A DNA stretch of 64,000 nucleotides from the NCBI GenBank assembly GCA_902783375.1, contig CACZQN010000001.1, positions 1 through 64,000 on the forward strand. Direction: 5' to 3'. The DNA comes from an uncultured Lachnospiraceae bacterium (lineage in GTDB: Bacteria; Bacillota; Clostridia; Lachnospirales; Lachnospiraceae). The position numbers and the translations under genes are program-made. This document shows positions 55,205 through 63,336 of the stretch, one piece after another (position 1 is the stretch's first letter; each line of letters starts with the position of its first letter). The notes below the pieces were generated by a model. The model had not been told where the DNA came from and searched no databases. It worked only from the letters and a program-made list of their open reading frames with translations.

Positions 55205-55411
55205 TTATGCGATTGCAGTTACCTCGTAGCCTTCCTCGGTCACGGCATCGATCAGCACCTGGTCCGCGATCTCCTTCTCAAGGGTGACAACCGCATTGTT
55301 CTTCTCCAGGCTGACCTCAGCGGTCACGCCGTCGATGGCGTTCAGGGCCTTTGTCACATGCTTTACGCAGTTCTGGCACATCATTCCTTTGATCTCAAGT
55401 GTCTTTGTCAT
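55205..55411 (-). CDS. possible internal start: free CopZ-like copper chaperone nested in copA
   Basis: In frame with copA, ATG at 55409-55411 is preceded by AAGGAG (55421-55426) at a 9-nt spacing. Initiation here would give a 68-aa protein beginning [15 protein letters not shown], the size and look of a free-standing CopZ. CopZ passes Cu(I) to CopA. So one gene may make both pump and chaperone. Whether initiation happens inside copA is not known from sequence. Confidence 0.5.
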   Translation of the reverse strand: MTKTLEIKGMMCQNCVKHVTKALNAIDGVTAEVSLEKNNAVVTLEKEIADQVLIDAVTEEGYEVTAIA

Positions 55412-57967
55412 GGTCTCATTCTCCTTATCTTTGCTCTTAACTGTGGTTTCTATATCGGAAATGGTCTGCAGTCCCTCCAGTTTCACGAAGGCTGCCTGCT
55501 CCCATTTACGCTCTTCGGTCCGGGTGGTCACGTCCGTGCGGTACTTTGGCTTGAAGAACTTGAGCCGCAGTGCGTTCGTTACAACGAAAACAGATGAAAA
55601 GCTCATCGCCGCCGCACCGATCATCGGATTCAGCTTGATGCCAAATGCCGGGTACAGCACGCCTGCCGCGATCGGGATGCCGATCACGTTGTAGAAAAAT
55701 GCCCAGAAGAGGTTTTCTTTGATGTTCCGGATCACGGCCTTCGACAGCTGGATCGCGTAGTTCACATCCATCAGATCACTCTTCATCAGCACGATGTCCG
55801 CCGACTCGATCGCGACATCCGTGCCGGCCCCGATCGCGATGCCGACATTCGCCCGCGTCAGTGCCGGTGCATCATTGATTCCGTCGCCGACCATCGCCAC
55901 GACATGCCCTGCCTCCTGCAGTTCTCTGACATGCCGTTCCTTGTCCTCCGGCCTCACCTCCGCGATCACGCGGTCAACCCCGACCTGGCGGCGGATCGCC
56001 TCGGCAGTCTTCTCATTATCCCCGGTCAGCATCACCACATCGATGCCCATGGCCTTCATCTCGGCAATCGCCTTCGCACTCGTCGGCTTCACGACATCCG
56101 CGACCGCGATAATCCCGAGGAACCTCTTTCCGGTCCTTCCGCTCACAGCCGCTTCAGCACTTCCGCCGGAAGCAGTTCCAGTCATACCACCGGAAGCCTC
56201 CTCCGCAAAGTACAGTACGGTCTTCCCGTCACCGGCAAGCTTCTCCGCCCGGTCTGTGATCTCCGTAGGAACCCGCACGCCCAGGTCTGCCATATAGGCG
56301 GCGTTGCCGCCCCAGACCTTTCTCTCTTCCAGGAATCCCTCGATTCCCCGTCCATTGATGGTATCGAGCGACTTCGGTGTATCGATCCGGACCTGTAAGC
56401 CCTGCCCCTGCCGCTCTTTCGCATAGGCCGCGATCGCCTGCGCAAGCGGATGATCCGAGGCACTTTCAACAGAGGCTGCGAAGCCCAGCAATTCTTCTTC
56501 TGTAAGGCCGCAGGAAATGAGATCGGTGACGGCCGGTTCTCCTTTGGTAACCGTCCCGGTCTTATCGAGCACCACGGTGTCGATCGTATGGGCCGTCTCA
56601 AGACTCTCCGCTGACCGCACGAGGATTCCGTTCTCTGCGCCCTTCCCGGTGCCGACCATGATCGCCGTCGGTGTCGCAAGTCCCAGCGCACACGGGCAGG
56701 AGATCACCAGCACGGCAACCGCCATGGTCAGTGCGAAATTGAATGGCTGGCCTGCGATCAGCCATACGAGGAATGTCACGAGTGCGATCCCGATTACAAT
56801 CGGTACGAAGATACCGGCGATCTTGTCTGCCAGCCTCGAGATCGGTGCCTTCGAGCTTCCCGCTTCTTCGACCAGTTCGATGATCTTGGAAAGCGCGGTA
56901 TCCTCACCGACTCTGGTTGCCCGGAATGTAAAATACCCGGAGTGGTTCACGGTTGCGCCGGTTACTGTATCTCCCTCACCCTTTTCGACCGGCAGGCTCT
57001 CGCCTGTGATCGCAGACTCATCCAGCGCGCCGTGGCCCGTGAGAATCACGCCGTCCACAGGGACGGTCTGACCAGCCTTCACAACCACTGTGTCCCCGAC
57101 CGCCACCATACTCTGCGGCACTTCTTTTTCGACACCGTCCACCAGAATCGTTGCCGTCTCCGGGACCAGTTTGACGAGCTTTGTGATCGCATCGCTGGTC
57201 TTCTTCTTGGACCGCGCCTCCATCCACTTTCCAAGTGTGATCAGTGTCAGGATCGTGCCCGCCGATTCAAAATACAGATCCATGCCGAAGACATGGTAGG
57301 TGTTCATATCGCCATGTCCGATGGCATAAGCCATGCGGAATGTCGCGTACAGGCTGTAAATAAAGGATGCTGCCGATCCCAGTGCGATCAGTGAGTCCAT
57401 GTTCGGACCGCCCTTCGCCAGCATCTTAAAGCCCACTTCATAGTACTTCCGGTTCACGAACATGATCGGCAGCACCAGCGTGATCTCCGTCAGCGCCACA
57501 ACCAGCATGTTCTCCATGCCCTTAAGGAAGCCCGGCACCGGAAGCCCCATCATACCGCCCATGCCCACATACATCAGCGGGATCAGGAAGATAAAGGAGA
57601 AGATCACCCGGAACCGCATGTGGCGGCTCTCTTTCTCCGCCAGGGCTACACTATTCTCCCTGGCCGCCGCCTGCACCGCCGCACGGGACATCCCCCCGGC
57701 CGCACCGGCCTGGCCTCCGGCGGCACCGGTTCCGCCAGATCCGGCAGGCATTCTTGGGATCGCCCCATATCCAGCCTTATCCACCACCCGGCAGATATCG
57801 TCATCTGTAACCCGCTCATCGAGCACAACGGTCATCTTATTCTGGAGGAGATTCACATTGACTTCGCTGGTTCCATCAAGCTTCTCAACTGCCTTCTGCA
57901 CCCTCGCCGCACAGGCCGCACAGGACATCCCTGTGATATCAAATGTTTCCTTCCTTGTTTCTGACAT
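55205..57967 (-). CDS. copA: copper-translocating P1B-type ATPase with N- and C-terminal heavy-metal domains
   Basis: 920 aa. N-terminal HMA domain with GMSCAAC; a Gly/Ala/Met-rich linker; eight spans; CPC in VISCPCALG; phosphorylation site [15 protein letters not shown]; then, after the last spans, a C-terminal HMA domain with GMMCQNC (about residues 855-920). It exports Cu(I). Start ATG 57965-57967 (MSETRK) has AAGGAG 12 nt upstream; ATG at 57988 is an alternative. The C-terminal domain looks like a fused CopZ chaperone and retains its own start signals (see separate entry). Confidence 0.94.
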   Translation of the reverse strand: MSETRKETFDITGMSCAACAARVQKAVEKLDGTSEVNVNLLQNKMTVVLDERVTDDDICRVVDKAGYGAIPRMPAGSGGTGAAGGQAGAAGGMSRAAVQAAARENSVALAEKESRHMRFRVIFSFIFLIPLMYVGMGGMMGLPVPGFLKGMENMLVVALTEITLVLPIMFVNRKYYEVGFKMLAKGGPNMDSLIALGSAASFIYSLYATFRMAYAIGHGDMNTYHVFGMDLYFESAGTILTLITLGKWMEARSKKKTSDAITKLVKLVPETATILVDGVEKEVPQSMVAVGDTVVVKAGQTVPVDGVILTGHGALDESAITGESLPVEKGEGDTVTGATVNHSGYFTFRATRVGEDTALSKIIELVEEAGSSKAPISRLADKIAGIFVPIVIGIALVTFLVWLIAGQPFNFALTMAVAVLVISCPCALGLATPTAIMVGTGKGAENGILVRSAESLETAHTIDTVVLDKTGTVTKGEPAVTDLISCGLTEEELLGFAASVESASDHPLAQAIAAYAKERQGQGLQVRIDTPKSLDTINGRGIEGFLEERKVWGGNAAYMADLGVRVPTEITDRAEKLAGDGKTVLYFAEEASGGMTGTASGGSAEAAVSGRTGKRFLGIIAVADVVKPTSAKAIAEMKAMGIDVVMLTGDNEKTAEAIRRQVGVDRVIAEVRPEDKERHVRELQEAGHVVAMVGDGINDAPALTRANVGIAIGAGTDVAIESADIVLMKSDLMDVNYAIQLSKAVIRNIKENLFWAFFYNVIGIPIAAGVLYPAFGIKLNPMIGAAAMSFSSVFVVTNALRLKFFKPKYRTDVTTRTEERKWEQAAFVKLEGLQTISDIETTVKSKDKENETMTKTLEIKGMMCQNCVKHVTKALNAIDGVTAEVSLEKNNAVVTLEKEIADQVLIDAVTEEGYEVTAIA

Positions 57968-58017
57968 GATACTGATCTGCTCCTTCATTGATATACTCAA
58001 GTGTAGGAAGCCACGGA

Positions 58018-58038
58018 GGACCCCCCACCCGGGTGTCC
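58018..58038 (-). promoter_or_regulatory. candidate CsoR operator
   Basis: G/C-tract dyad GGACACCC-GGGTG-GGGGGTCC (minus strand), placed just downstream of the -10 box, around the expected transcription start. CsoR sites are G/C-tract pseudo-palindromes; assignment is by position and pattern. Confidence 0.55.
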
Positions 58039-58041
58039 TCT

Positions 58042-58070
58042 ATGTTAGTGCTTTTTAGCTTTTTTGTCAA
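58042..58070 (-). promoter_or_regulatory. promoter of copA-csoR
   Basis: TTGACA (58065-58070), 17-nt spacer, TAACAT (58042-58047). Confidence 0.8.
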
Positions 58071-58113
58071 GGGCTGTGCTTCCAATTCTCTCTGAAAAAA
58101 CGCCCTTACCGCC

Positions 58114-58154
58114 TGTGAAAACTTTTGTCAATCCGATTGACAAAAGTTTTCACA
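58114..58154. repeat. 41-bp near-perfect palindrome upstream of copA
   Basis: Two 19-nt arms (58114-58132 and 58136-58154), fully complementary, with only CCG between. Each arm contains TTTTGTCAAT. It begins 44 bp beyond the copA -35 box. The rest of the interval 58071-58283 is GC-rich and holds no gene. Confidence 0.75.
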
Positions 58155-58283
58155 AGCCAGAAGGTACCCTCTCCCGAGGTTTTTTTGGAGTCGCCCCACC
58201 TGCCGCCGGGGCCAGGGGCCAGCGCCGCGTTCCGGTTGCCTTGGGGCTCACGCTGCGGACCATGCGCCGCTCACGCAGGCGGC

Positions 58284-58322
58284 AAAAAAAAGAGATTCCG
58301 CACGCATGTGTGCAGAATCTCT
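58284..58322 (-). terminator. terminator after the aldo/keto reductase gene
   Basis: AGAGATTC-tGCAC-ACAT-GCGTGC-GGAATCTCT on the minus strand (58322 to 58291), then eight T (58284-58291). Confidence 0.88.
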
Positions 58323-58357
58323 TCGTTTCTGGTTTTTCAAAAAGAATTATAAAAGAA

Positions 58358-59461
58358 TTATACTTCCATCTCTCTTGCTTCTTCGAGGAGTTTGATGATC
58401 GGAAGGTGCTGTGGGCAGGCGGTTTCGCACTGGCCGCACTGGATGCAGTCGCTGGCTTTGCCTTTGTCCTGGGTCACGATCATGTATTCGCGGACGGTGC
58501 GGAAATGCGGGCTGCCGGCCTTGCGGTTTGCGACGGTGAAGATCTCCGGAATCGGGATGCCCATCGGGCAGCCCTTTGTGCAGTAGTGGCAGGCGGTACA
58601 TGGGATCGATTTGTCCTCGTCGTATGCCTTCTGCACTGCTTTGATCACTTCGTACTCGTGCTCGGTCAGTGGCTTGAAGTCCTTCATGTAGCTGAGGTTG
58701 TCTTCCATCTGTGCGAGACTCGACATACCGCTGAGCACGGTCAGGATATTCTTCTGGCTTGCGACGAAGCGCATTGCCCAGGAAGAATAGGAAAGGCCAT
58801 TGTTCTCACGGTCAAAGATTGCCTTCGCCGTCGGGATCGGATCAGCAAGGATGCCGCCTTTGATTGGCTCCATGACAGTGACCGGGATGCCGCGCTCGGT
58901 GCAGATCTCCCAGTTCTTCTTCGAATTGACACCCGGGTTCTCCCAGTCTGCGTAGTTGATCTGCAGCTGGACGAATTCCACATCCGGATGTGCATCAAGG
59001 ATCTCCACCAGCAGATCCGGATCTGCATGGAACGAAAAGCCCAGATGCTTGATCAGGCCCTTGGCCTTCTGCTCTCTCGCAAAATCCCACAGGCCATACT
59101 CATCGTATTTCTTATAATTGCTTCTCTGGAACGCGTGCAGCAGGTAGTAATCAAAGTACCCTGCCCCCGTTCTCTCAAGGCTGGTGTAGAACTCCTGCTT
59201 TGCAGCGGCCTCATCAATGGCATCGCTGTTGACGATCAGCTTGGTGGCAAGTGTGTAGCTCTCTCTCGGATAGCGCTCGACCAGCGCCTTCTTGATTGCC
59301 TCTTCTGATCCAGGATAGGCAAATGCTGTATCAAAGTAGGTTCCCCCTGCCTCGAGGAACTTGTCCACCATCAGCTTAACCTGTTCCACATCAATGGTCT
59401 CGTCCGCGAGCTTCGGCAGCCGCATCAGACCAAACCCCATCATAAAACGATTATCGGACAT
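58358..59461 (-). CDS. aldo/keto reductase with C-terminal 4Fe-4S ferredoxin domain
   Basis: 367 aa. TIM barrel (about 1-275) with GFGLMRLP at the start, FDTAFAYPGSE (Asp and Tyr of the tetrad) and ATKL (Lys). The C-terminal part has two cysteine clusters, CTACHYCTKGCP and CIQCGQCETACP, suited to two [4Fe-4S] clusters. This family is common in anaerobic Clostridia; electrons may come from or go to ferredoxin; substrate unknown. Ribosome-binding site AAAGGAGG before the ATG. Confidence 0.92.
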   Translation of the reverse strand: MSDNRFMMGFGLMRLPKLADETIDVEQVKLMVDKFLEAGGTYFDTAFAYPGSEEAIKKALVERYPRESYTLATKLIVNSDAIDEAAAKQEFYTSLERTGAGYFDYYLLHAFQRSNYKKYDEYGLWDFAREQKAKGLIKHLGFSFHADPDLLVEILDAHPDVEFVQLQINYADWENPGVNSKKNWEICTERGIPVTVMEPIKGGILADPIPTAKAIFDRENNGLSYSSWAMRFVASQKNILTVLSGMSSLAQMEDNLSYMKDFKPLTEHEYEVIKAVQKAYDEDKSIPCTACHYCTKGCPMGIPIPEIFTVANRKAGSPHFRTVREYMIVTQDKGKASDCIQCGQCETACPQHLPIIKLLEEAREMEV

Positions 59462-59477
59462 CTTCTCCCTCCTTTAT

Positions 59478-59525
59478 TCGCAACGTCGCATCGCTGTATC
59501 GTCGCAACGTCGCATCGCTGCATCA
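59478..59525. repeat. two tandem 24-bp repeats in the reductase leader
   Basis: Units 59478-59501 and 59502-59525 share TCGCAACGTCGCATCGCTG and differ at two positions near the end. They lie in the 5' leader between the promoter and the ribosome-binding site. Two copies only, without spacers, so not a CRISPR array. Confidence 0.8.
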
Positions 59526-59571
59526 CCATACATACCCGGAATCCCCTGTGTCTGACAGAGATTCTTCTTCC

Positions 59572-59600
59572 ATAATACCTTCCGGCTGAAAAAAGTGCAA
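59572..59600 (-). promoter_or_regulatory. promoter of the aldo/keto reductase gene
   Basis: TTGCAC (59595-59600), 17-nt spacer, TATTAT (59572-59577). Confidence 0.75.
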
Positions 59601-59661
59601 GCGGAAATCCTTTCCATTTGCGGCTGCACAACTCTGTCCAACAGATGTCCAGCATCTTCAT

Positions 59662-59700
59662 TTGACTTCCGGAATTGTTTGTGGCATACTGAACCGGTTC
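59662..59700 (+). promoter_or_regulatory. promoter and LacI-type operator of the GH13 gene
   Basis: TTGACT (59662-59667), 17-nt spacer, CATACT (59685-59690), followed at once by the perfect palindrome GAACCGGTTC (59691-59700). The AACCGGTT core with central CG is typical of LacI/GalR-family sites and would block initiation. Confidence 0.65.
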
Positions 59701-59757
59701 TGACACAGACAGCCAGTCTGCGCCAGCGCACATTCCTTCAGAAAGGTTGACAAAGAT

Positions 59758-61176
59758 ATGTGGTTTGAAGAATCCGTCTTTTATCAGATATATCCGCTGG
59801 GGCTGACCGGCGCTCCGCATGAAAATCCGGGAGAGGGAACCGAGCCGGTTCCGAGACTCCGGGCCTTGCTCTCCACGGAGGCCGCGGGAACAGACTGGCC
59901 CACGCACATCCGGAAGCTCGGCGCAGATGCCGTCTACTTTTCACCGGTTTTTGAGAGTGATACCCACGGGTACAACACAAGAGATTTCCGCCTGATCGAC
60001 CGGCGTCTCGGGACCAATGCGGACTTCGCCGATGTGGTGCAGGATTTCCATGCACACGGCATCCGGGTCGTGATCGATGCGGTCTTCAATCATGTCGGCC
60101 GCGGCTTCTGGGCATTCCGCGATGTGCAGGAAAAGCGGTGGGACTCTCCCTACAAGGACTGGTTCCGGATCTCTTTTGACGGGAATTCGAATTACAATGA
60201 CGGTTTCTGGTATGAGGGCTGGGAAGGCCACTACGATCTGGTGAAACTGAACCTGCAGAACCAGGATGTCCGGAACTATCTTCTGGATACCGTCCGGTTC
60301 TGGGTGAAAGAATTTGACATCGACGGGCTGCGGCTGGACGTCGCCTACAGCCTGGATTTTGATTTCATGAAGCAGCTGCGCCAGCTGGCAAATGCGCTGA
60401 GCCACGAGCGCTATGAGGCCGCAAGGCAGGCAGCCGGACCGGCAGCGGACATTCCGGATACGACCTTCTTCCTGCTCGGCGAGACCCTGCACGGGGATTA
60501 CAACCGCTGGGTGAATGACGAGATGCTGATGAGCTGCACGAACTATGAGTGCTACAAGGGACTCTGGTCAAGCCTCAACAGCCGGAACCTCTTTGAGATC
60601 GTCCACAGCCTGAAGCGCCAGTTCGGCCCGGAACCGTGGACCCTCTACAAGGGAAAGCACCTGTTCAACTTCTGCGACAATCATGATGTCACCCGTGCCG
60701 CCAGCATCCTGACGGAACCAGGACATCTTCCGGTGCTCTACGGCCTCCTCTTCGGGATGCCGGGCATCCCCTGCGTGTATTACGGCAGTGAATGGGGCGA
60801 AAAAGCAAGCAAGCAGGCCGGTGGGGACTGGAACCTCCGCCCGGCGCTTGATCATCCGGAATGGAATGATCTGACTGACTGGATCGCAGCACTTGCCGCT
60901 GCCCGCAGGAAGAGCCCTGCGCTCTGCTATGGCGATTTCAGGGATCTCCTGATCACGAATCTCCAGACCGTCTTCCAGCGGGAAGTCTGGAACTTCGCCG
61001 GCATCCCGGAAGGTCATGAGCGGGTGCTGGTTGCCGTCAACGCAGACGACAAACCATTCTTTGCGCATTTCCAGGCAGGTACAGAAAAAGCCGTGGATCT
61101 CATCACCGGCAAAGGATACTCCCTGCACGATGGAATCGAGATCCCGGCTTTCGGGGTTATTTATCTGAAGGCATAA
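59758..61176 (+). CDS. alpha-amylase family glycoside hydrolase (GH13, cyclomaltodextrinase/neopullulanase-like)
   Basis: 472 aa, no signal peptide, so cytoplasmic. Conserved regions: DAVFNHVG, GLRLDVAYS (nucleophile Asp), LLGETLHGD (acid/base Glu) and FCDNHDVT (transition-state Asp). It lacks the extra N-terminal domain of many cyclomaltodextrinases. Substrates are probably maltodextrins or cyclodextrins. The ribosome-binding site is AGAAAGG, 11 nt upstream. No convincing terminator before the convergent gene. Confidence 0.92.
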   Translation: MWFEESVFYQIYPLGLTGAPHENPGEGTEPVPRLRALLSTEAAGTDWPTHIRKLGADAVYFSPVFESDTHGYNTRDFRLIDRRLGTNADFADVVQDFHAHGIRVVIDAVFNHVGRGFWAFRDVQEKRWDSPYKDWFRISFDGNSNYNDGFWYEGWEGHYDLVKLNLQNQDVRNYLLDTVRFWVKEFDIDGLRLDVAYSLDFDFMKQLRQLANALSHERYEAARQAAGPAADIPDTTFFLLGETLHGDYNRWVNDEMLMSCTNYECYKGLWSSLNSRNLFEIVHSLKRQFGPEPWTLYKGKHLFNFCDNHDVTRAASILTEPGHLPVLYGLLFGMPGIPCVYYGSEWGEKASKQAGGDWNLRPALDHPEWNDLTDWIAALAAARRKSPALCYGDFRDLLITNLQTVFQREVWNFAGIPEGHERVLVAVNADDKPFFAHFQAGTEKAVDLITGKGYSLHDGIEIPAFGVIYLKA

Positions 61177-61206
61177 GACACACGCGGTGAATTCCCTTCC
61201 GGATTC

Positions 61207-62760
61207 TTATTTCTTCGCATTGATTTTGATCACCAGGGAATCGCCGTTGACCGAGTTGGTGATTCTCGCATAGGTCGTTCCGGTTCCGGTGGCCTTCAGG
61301 TACAGCCGGATCTTATCGTTATAGGTTCCGGACCAGCTTCCCCATTTCCCGGTTACCAGGGACGGATTGTCGAAGTTGCAGTAGAGAATTCCCTGCGCCT
61401 TCCCAATCCCGACCATACGCACCGTGACAGAGAACCACTTTCCGCTCGTGACGCTGACGGATGACTTATTCGCATACAGCCGCGGCTTGACGACGACGAT
61501 GCAGCGGTATTTCTTTCCATCCGCAGTCGCCGTGATGACTGCTTTTCCAGGCGCGATCCCAAGGATCGTGCCTTTTTGATTCACCTTGACGACGTTCCGG
61601 TTCGAAGATGTCCACTTCACACTTCCTTCATTCCCGGTGAAGGTCAGCTTCCCGTAATTCTCCGTGTAGGCCGTCTTCGTGCCGGTCGCGCCAAGCGCAA
61701 TTCCGACCGTCTTCTTCTCCCCGCAGTCGGCGCATACAAGATCTTCTTTGAACGTATATCCATTGTTTGTCTGATAGGTCTTTTCCAGATGCCAGTTATG
61801 ACCGAGCGCCGGAATCTCTTCCCATCCGCTCACGATCTCTCCGCAGTGCTGGCACCGCTTCCCGGCAGACCGGCCGGCTGCATCACAGGTGGGCTGAATG
61901 GCCGGAAGATCTTCTAAAGTCCCATGCAGGCATTTCCCGCTCGACGGTGTATATTCCCAAGCATACTCCGGCACGCCGATATACTTCTCTCCATCCCAGA
62001 TCCTGCAGCCAAGAATATCCGCATAGTAGTCATACAGCCAGTTGCCGTTATGCTTCTGATATCCGTACTTCTCCGCGTCATGCGGAGATGGGATAATCAG
62101 TCCCATATTGGCAAAATGCTGTTCAATCTCGTGAATCCATTCATGGACGTAGGTCTCCTCCGGATAAGGGACGTTCTCCGATGGCGTGGACGCCCAGTAG
62201 ACCGGATCATCCGCTTCGTCTAAGAACCGCACAAACGCATAGCCGGCACCATTCGAATACTCGGACGGTCCCTGACCAAGGCCCCAGTAGCCCTCCGCAT
62301 AGAATCCGTCGAGCCGCCCGCAGACCATGATCCCGTCATACTGTTCCTTCTCAAAGAACACATCGAGGGACTCCTTGATACTTGTGGGCTCGATCCAGGC
62401 ATTTGCATAGCCGTCCGGCGAATACCAGATGCCGAGCGAGCGCACCGGCGCATAGATGGTCTCTGTCGTCAGCTGGATATCCACAAGCCCATTTGTGGCA
62501 TTTTCCACAAAGACCTCAAACCGCTTTGAGAGGTCCTCTGATCTGGCATAATCATCCCCGTTCATCCGGACCGACACACCATCCACCGAGACACTATCCA
62601 CATTCACCCAGAGCATCTTCCAGATGGTCGCCGCAAAGACGTCCGTCCGGAAAACAAAAGAAAAGGCAAACAAAAGCAGCACAAAACAAGCGAAGAAATG
62701 CGTGTTTCTGCGCAGCTCTTCCTGCCACCGTCTTTTTCTGCCTGCCCCTGTATCTCTCAT
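61207..62760 (-). CDS. secreted protein with HExxH motif, cysteine-pair/GH repeat and Ig-like (Big_2) domain
   Basis: 517 aa. Signal anchor about 22-44 ending in VFAA, a possible cleavage site. An N-terminal domain (about 50-270) has HEWIHEIEQH (His206, Glu207, His210), a zinc-protease-like motif. Then Cys-pair repeats (CQHCGE, IPALGHNW, CADCGE) seen in surface proteins of gut Clostridia, a Big_2-type Ig-like domain (SVKWTSSNRNVVKVNQKGTI) and a final beta-rich domain. Proteolytic activity is a prediction. ATG at 62758-62760 has AAAGGG 9 nt upstream. Confidence 0.8.
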   Translation of the reverse strand: MRDTGAGRKRRWQEELRRNTHFFACFVLLLFAFSFVFRTDVFAATIWKMLWVNVDSVSVDGVSVRMNGDDYARSEDLSKRFEVFVENATNGLVDIQLTTETIYAPVRSLGIWYSPDGYANAWIEPTSIKESLDVFFEKEQYDGIMVCGRLDGFYAEGYWGLGQGPSEYSNGAGYAFVRFLDEADDPVYWASTPSENVPYPEETYVHEWIHEIEQHFANMGLIIPSPHDAEKYGYQKHNGNWLYDYYADILGCRIWDGEKYIGVPEYAWEYTPSSGKCLHGTLEDLPAIQPTCDAAGRSAGKRCQHCGEIVSGWEEIPALGHNWHLEKTYQTNNGYTFKEDLVCADCGEKKTVGIALGATGTKTAYTENYGKLTFTGNEGSVKWTSSNRNVVKVNQKGTILGIAPGKAVITATADGKKYRCIVVVKPRLYANKSSVSVTSGKWFSVTVRMVGIGKAQGILYCNFDNPSLVTGKWGSWSGTYNDKIRLYLKATGTGTTYARITNSVNGDSLVIKINAKK

Positions 62761-62835
62761 CACATTTTTCCCTTTCGACTCTTCTGTCGTCCTCTGCAAG
62801 GTTCATGACACAGCCTGCCCGCACCGGGCAGCTGC

Positions 62836-63336
62836 CTACACCTCAATATCTTCCACCACAATCACTTCATTCTCCTCAGCAAGTCTCCTTGCATTGTTCG
62901 TGAGGTGATTGTTCGTCATCACCACAGCGAAATCCGCCTCATAGTGCGCTTTCGCCGCCACGACTTCCTGAACCGCCGCATTCCCGACCGGATAGCGATA
63001 CAGCTTGCACTGGATCACCCAGGTCCGCCTTCTCCGGTCTGTCGCAATCAGATCCGCGCCGTAGTCATTCGACAGCTGGGTCTGCCTGACTTCACGGAAC
63101 TTCGTCCGGAACAGGCCTCCGGCATCAAGGCCTTCCTTTTTCAGCTTGTCCCGGCAGAACGCCTCAAACTCGGCGCCGGTCATCTCCGGCAGCTTCTTCC
63201 CGCCGAGGAAAAGCAGCATCAGCGCCAGGGTAATGGCCGCAAGCAGCCCCGCTGCGCTATAGGCCTGGTCCAGGAGTGCGATCACCGACAGGGCACCCAT
63301 CCCGACACAGGCCAGGGTTTTGAACATTCTGATCAT
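62836..63336 (-). CDS. membrane-tethered Mrr-type restriction endonuclease-like protein
   Basis: 166 aa. Two hydrophobic N-terminal segments (about 8-22 and 28-45), then an Mrr/restriction-endonuclease-IV-like nuclease fold: Asp95 in DYGADLIA, and Gln109-Cys-Lys111 in WVIQCKLY (QxK form of the catalytic motif), followed by GNAAVQEVVAAKAHY. These small membrane Mrr proteins are found in many Firmicutes; function unknown. Start overlaps the DUF1015 stop as TGATG. Confidence 0.85.
   Translation of the reverse strand: MIRMFKTLACVGMGALSVIALLDQAYSAAGLLAAITLALMLLFLGGKKLPEMTGAEFEAFCRDKLKKEGLDAGGLFRTKFREVRQTQLSNDYGADLIATDRRRRTWVIQCKLYRYPVGNAAVQEVVAAKAHYEADFAVVMTNNHLTNNARRLAEENEVIVVEDIEV

Noticed and set aside
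58155-58283. small gene in the GC-rich stretch downstream of the palindrome
   Set aside because: No frame with a ribosome-binding site or recognisable product; only weak short hairpins.
58064-59308. 414-codon open frame on the plus strand
   Set aside because: Opposite the aldo/keto reductase; starts in the palindrome region; no homology recognised and no ribosome-binding site.
59478-59525. CRISPR array
   Set aside because: Only two directly adjacent units, no spacers and no cas genes.
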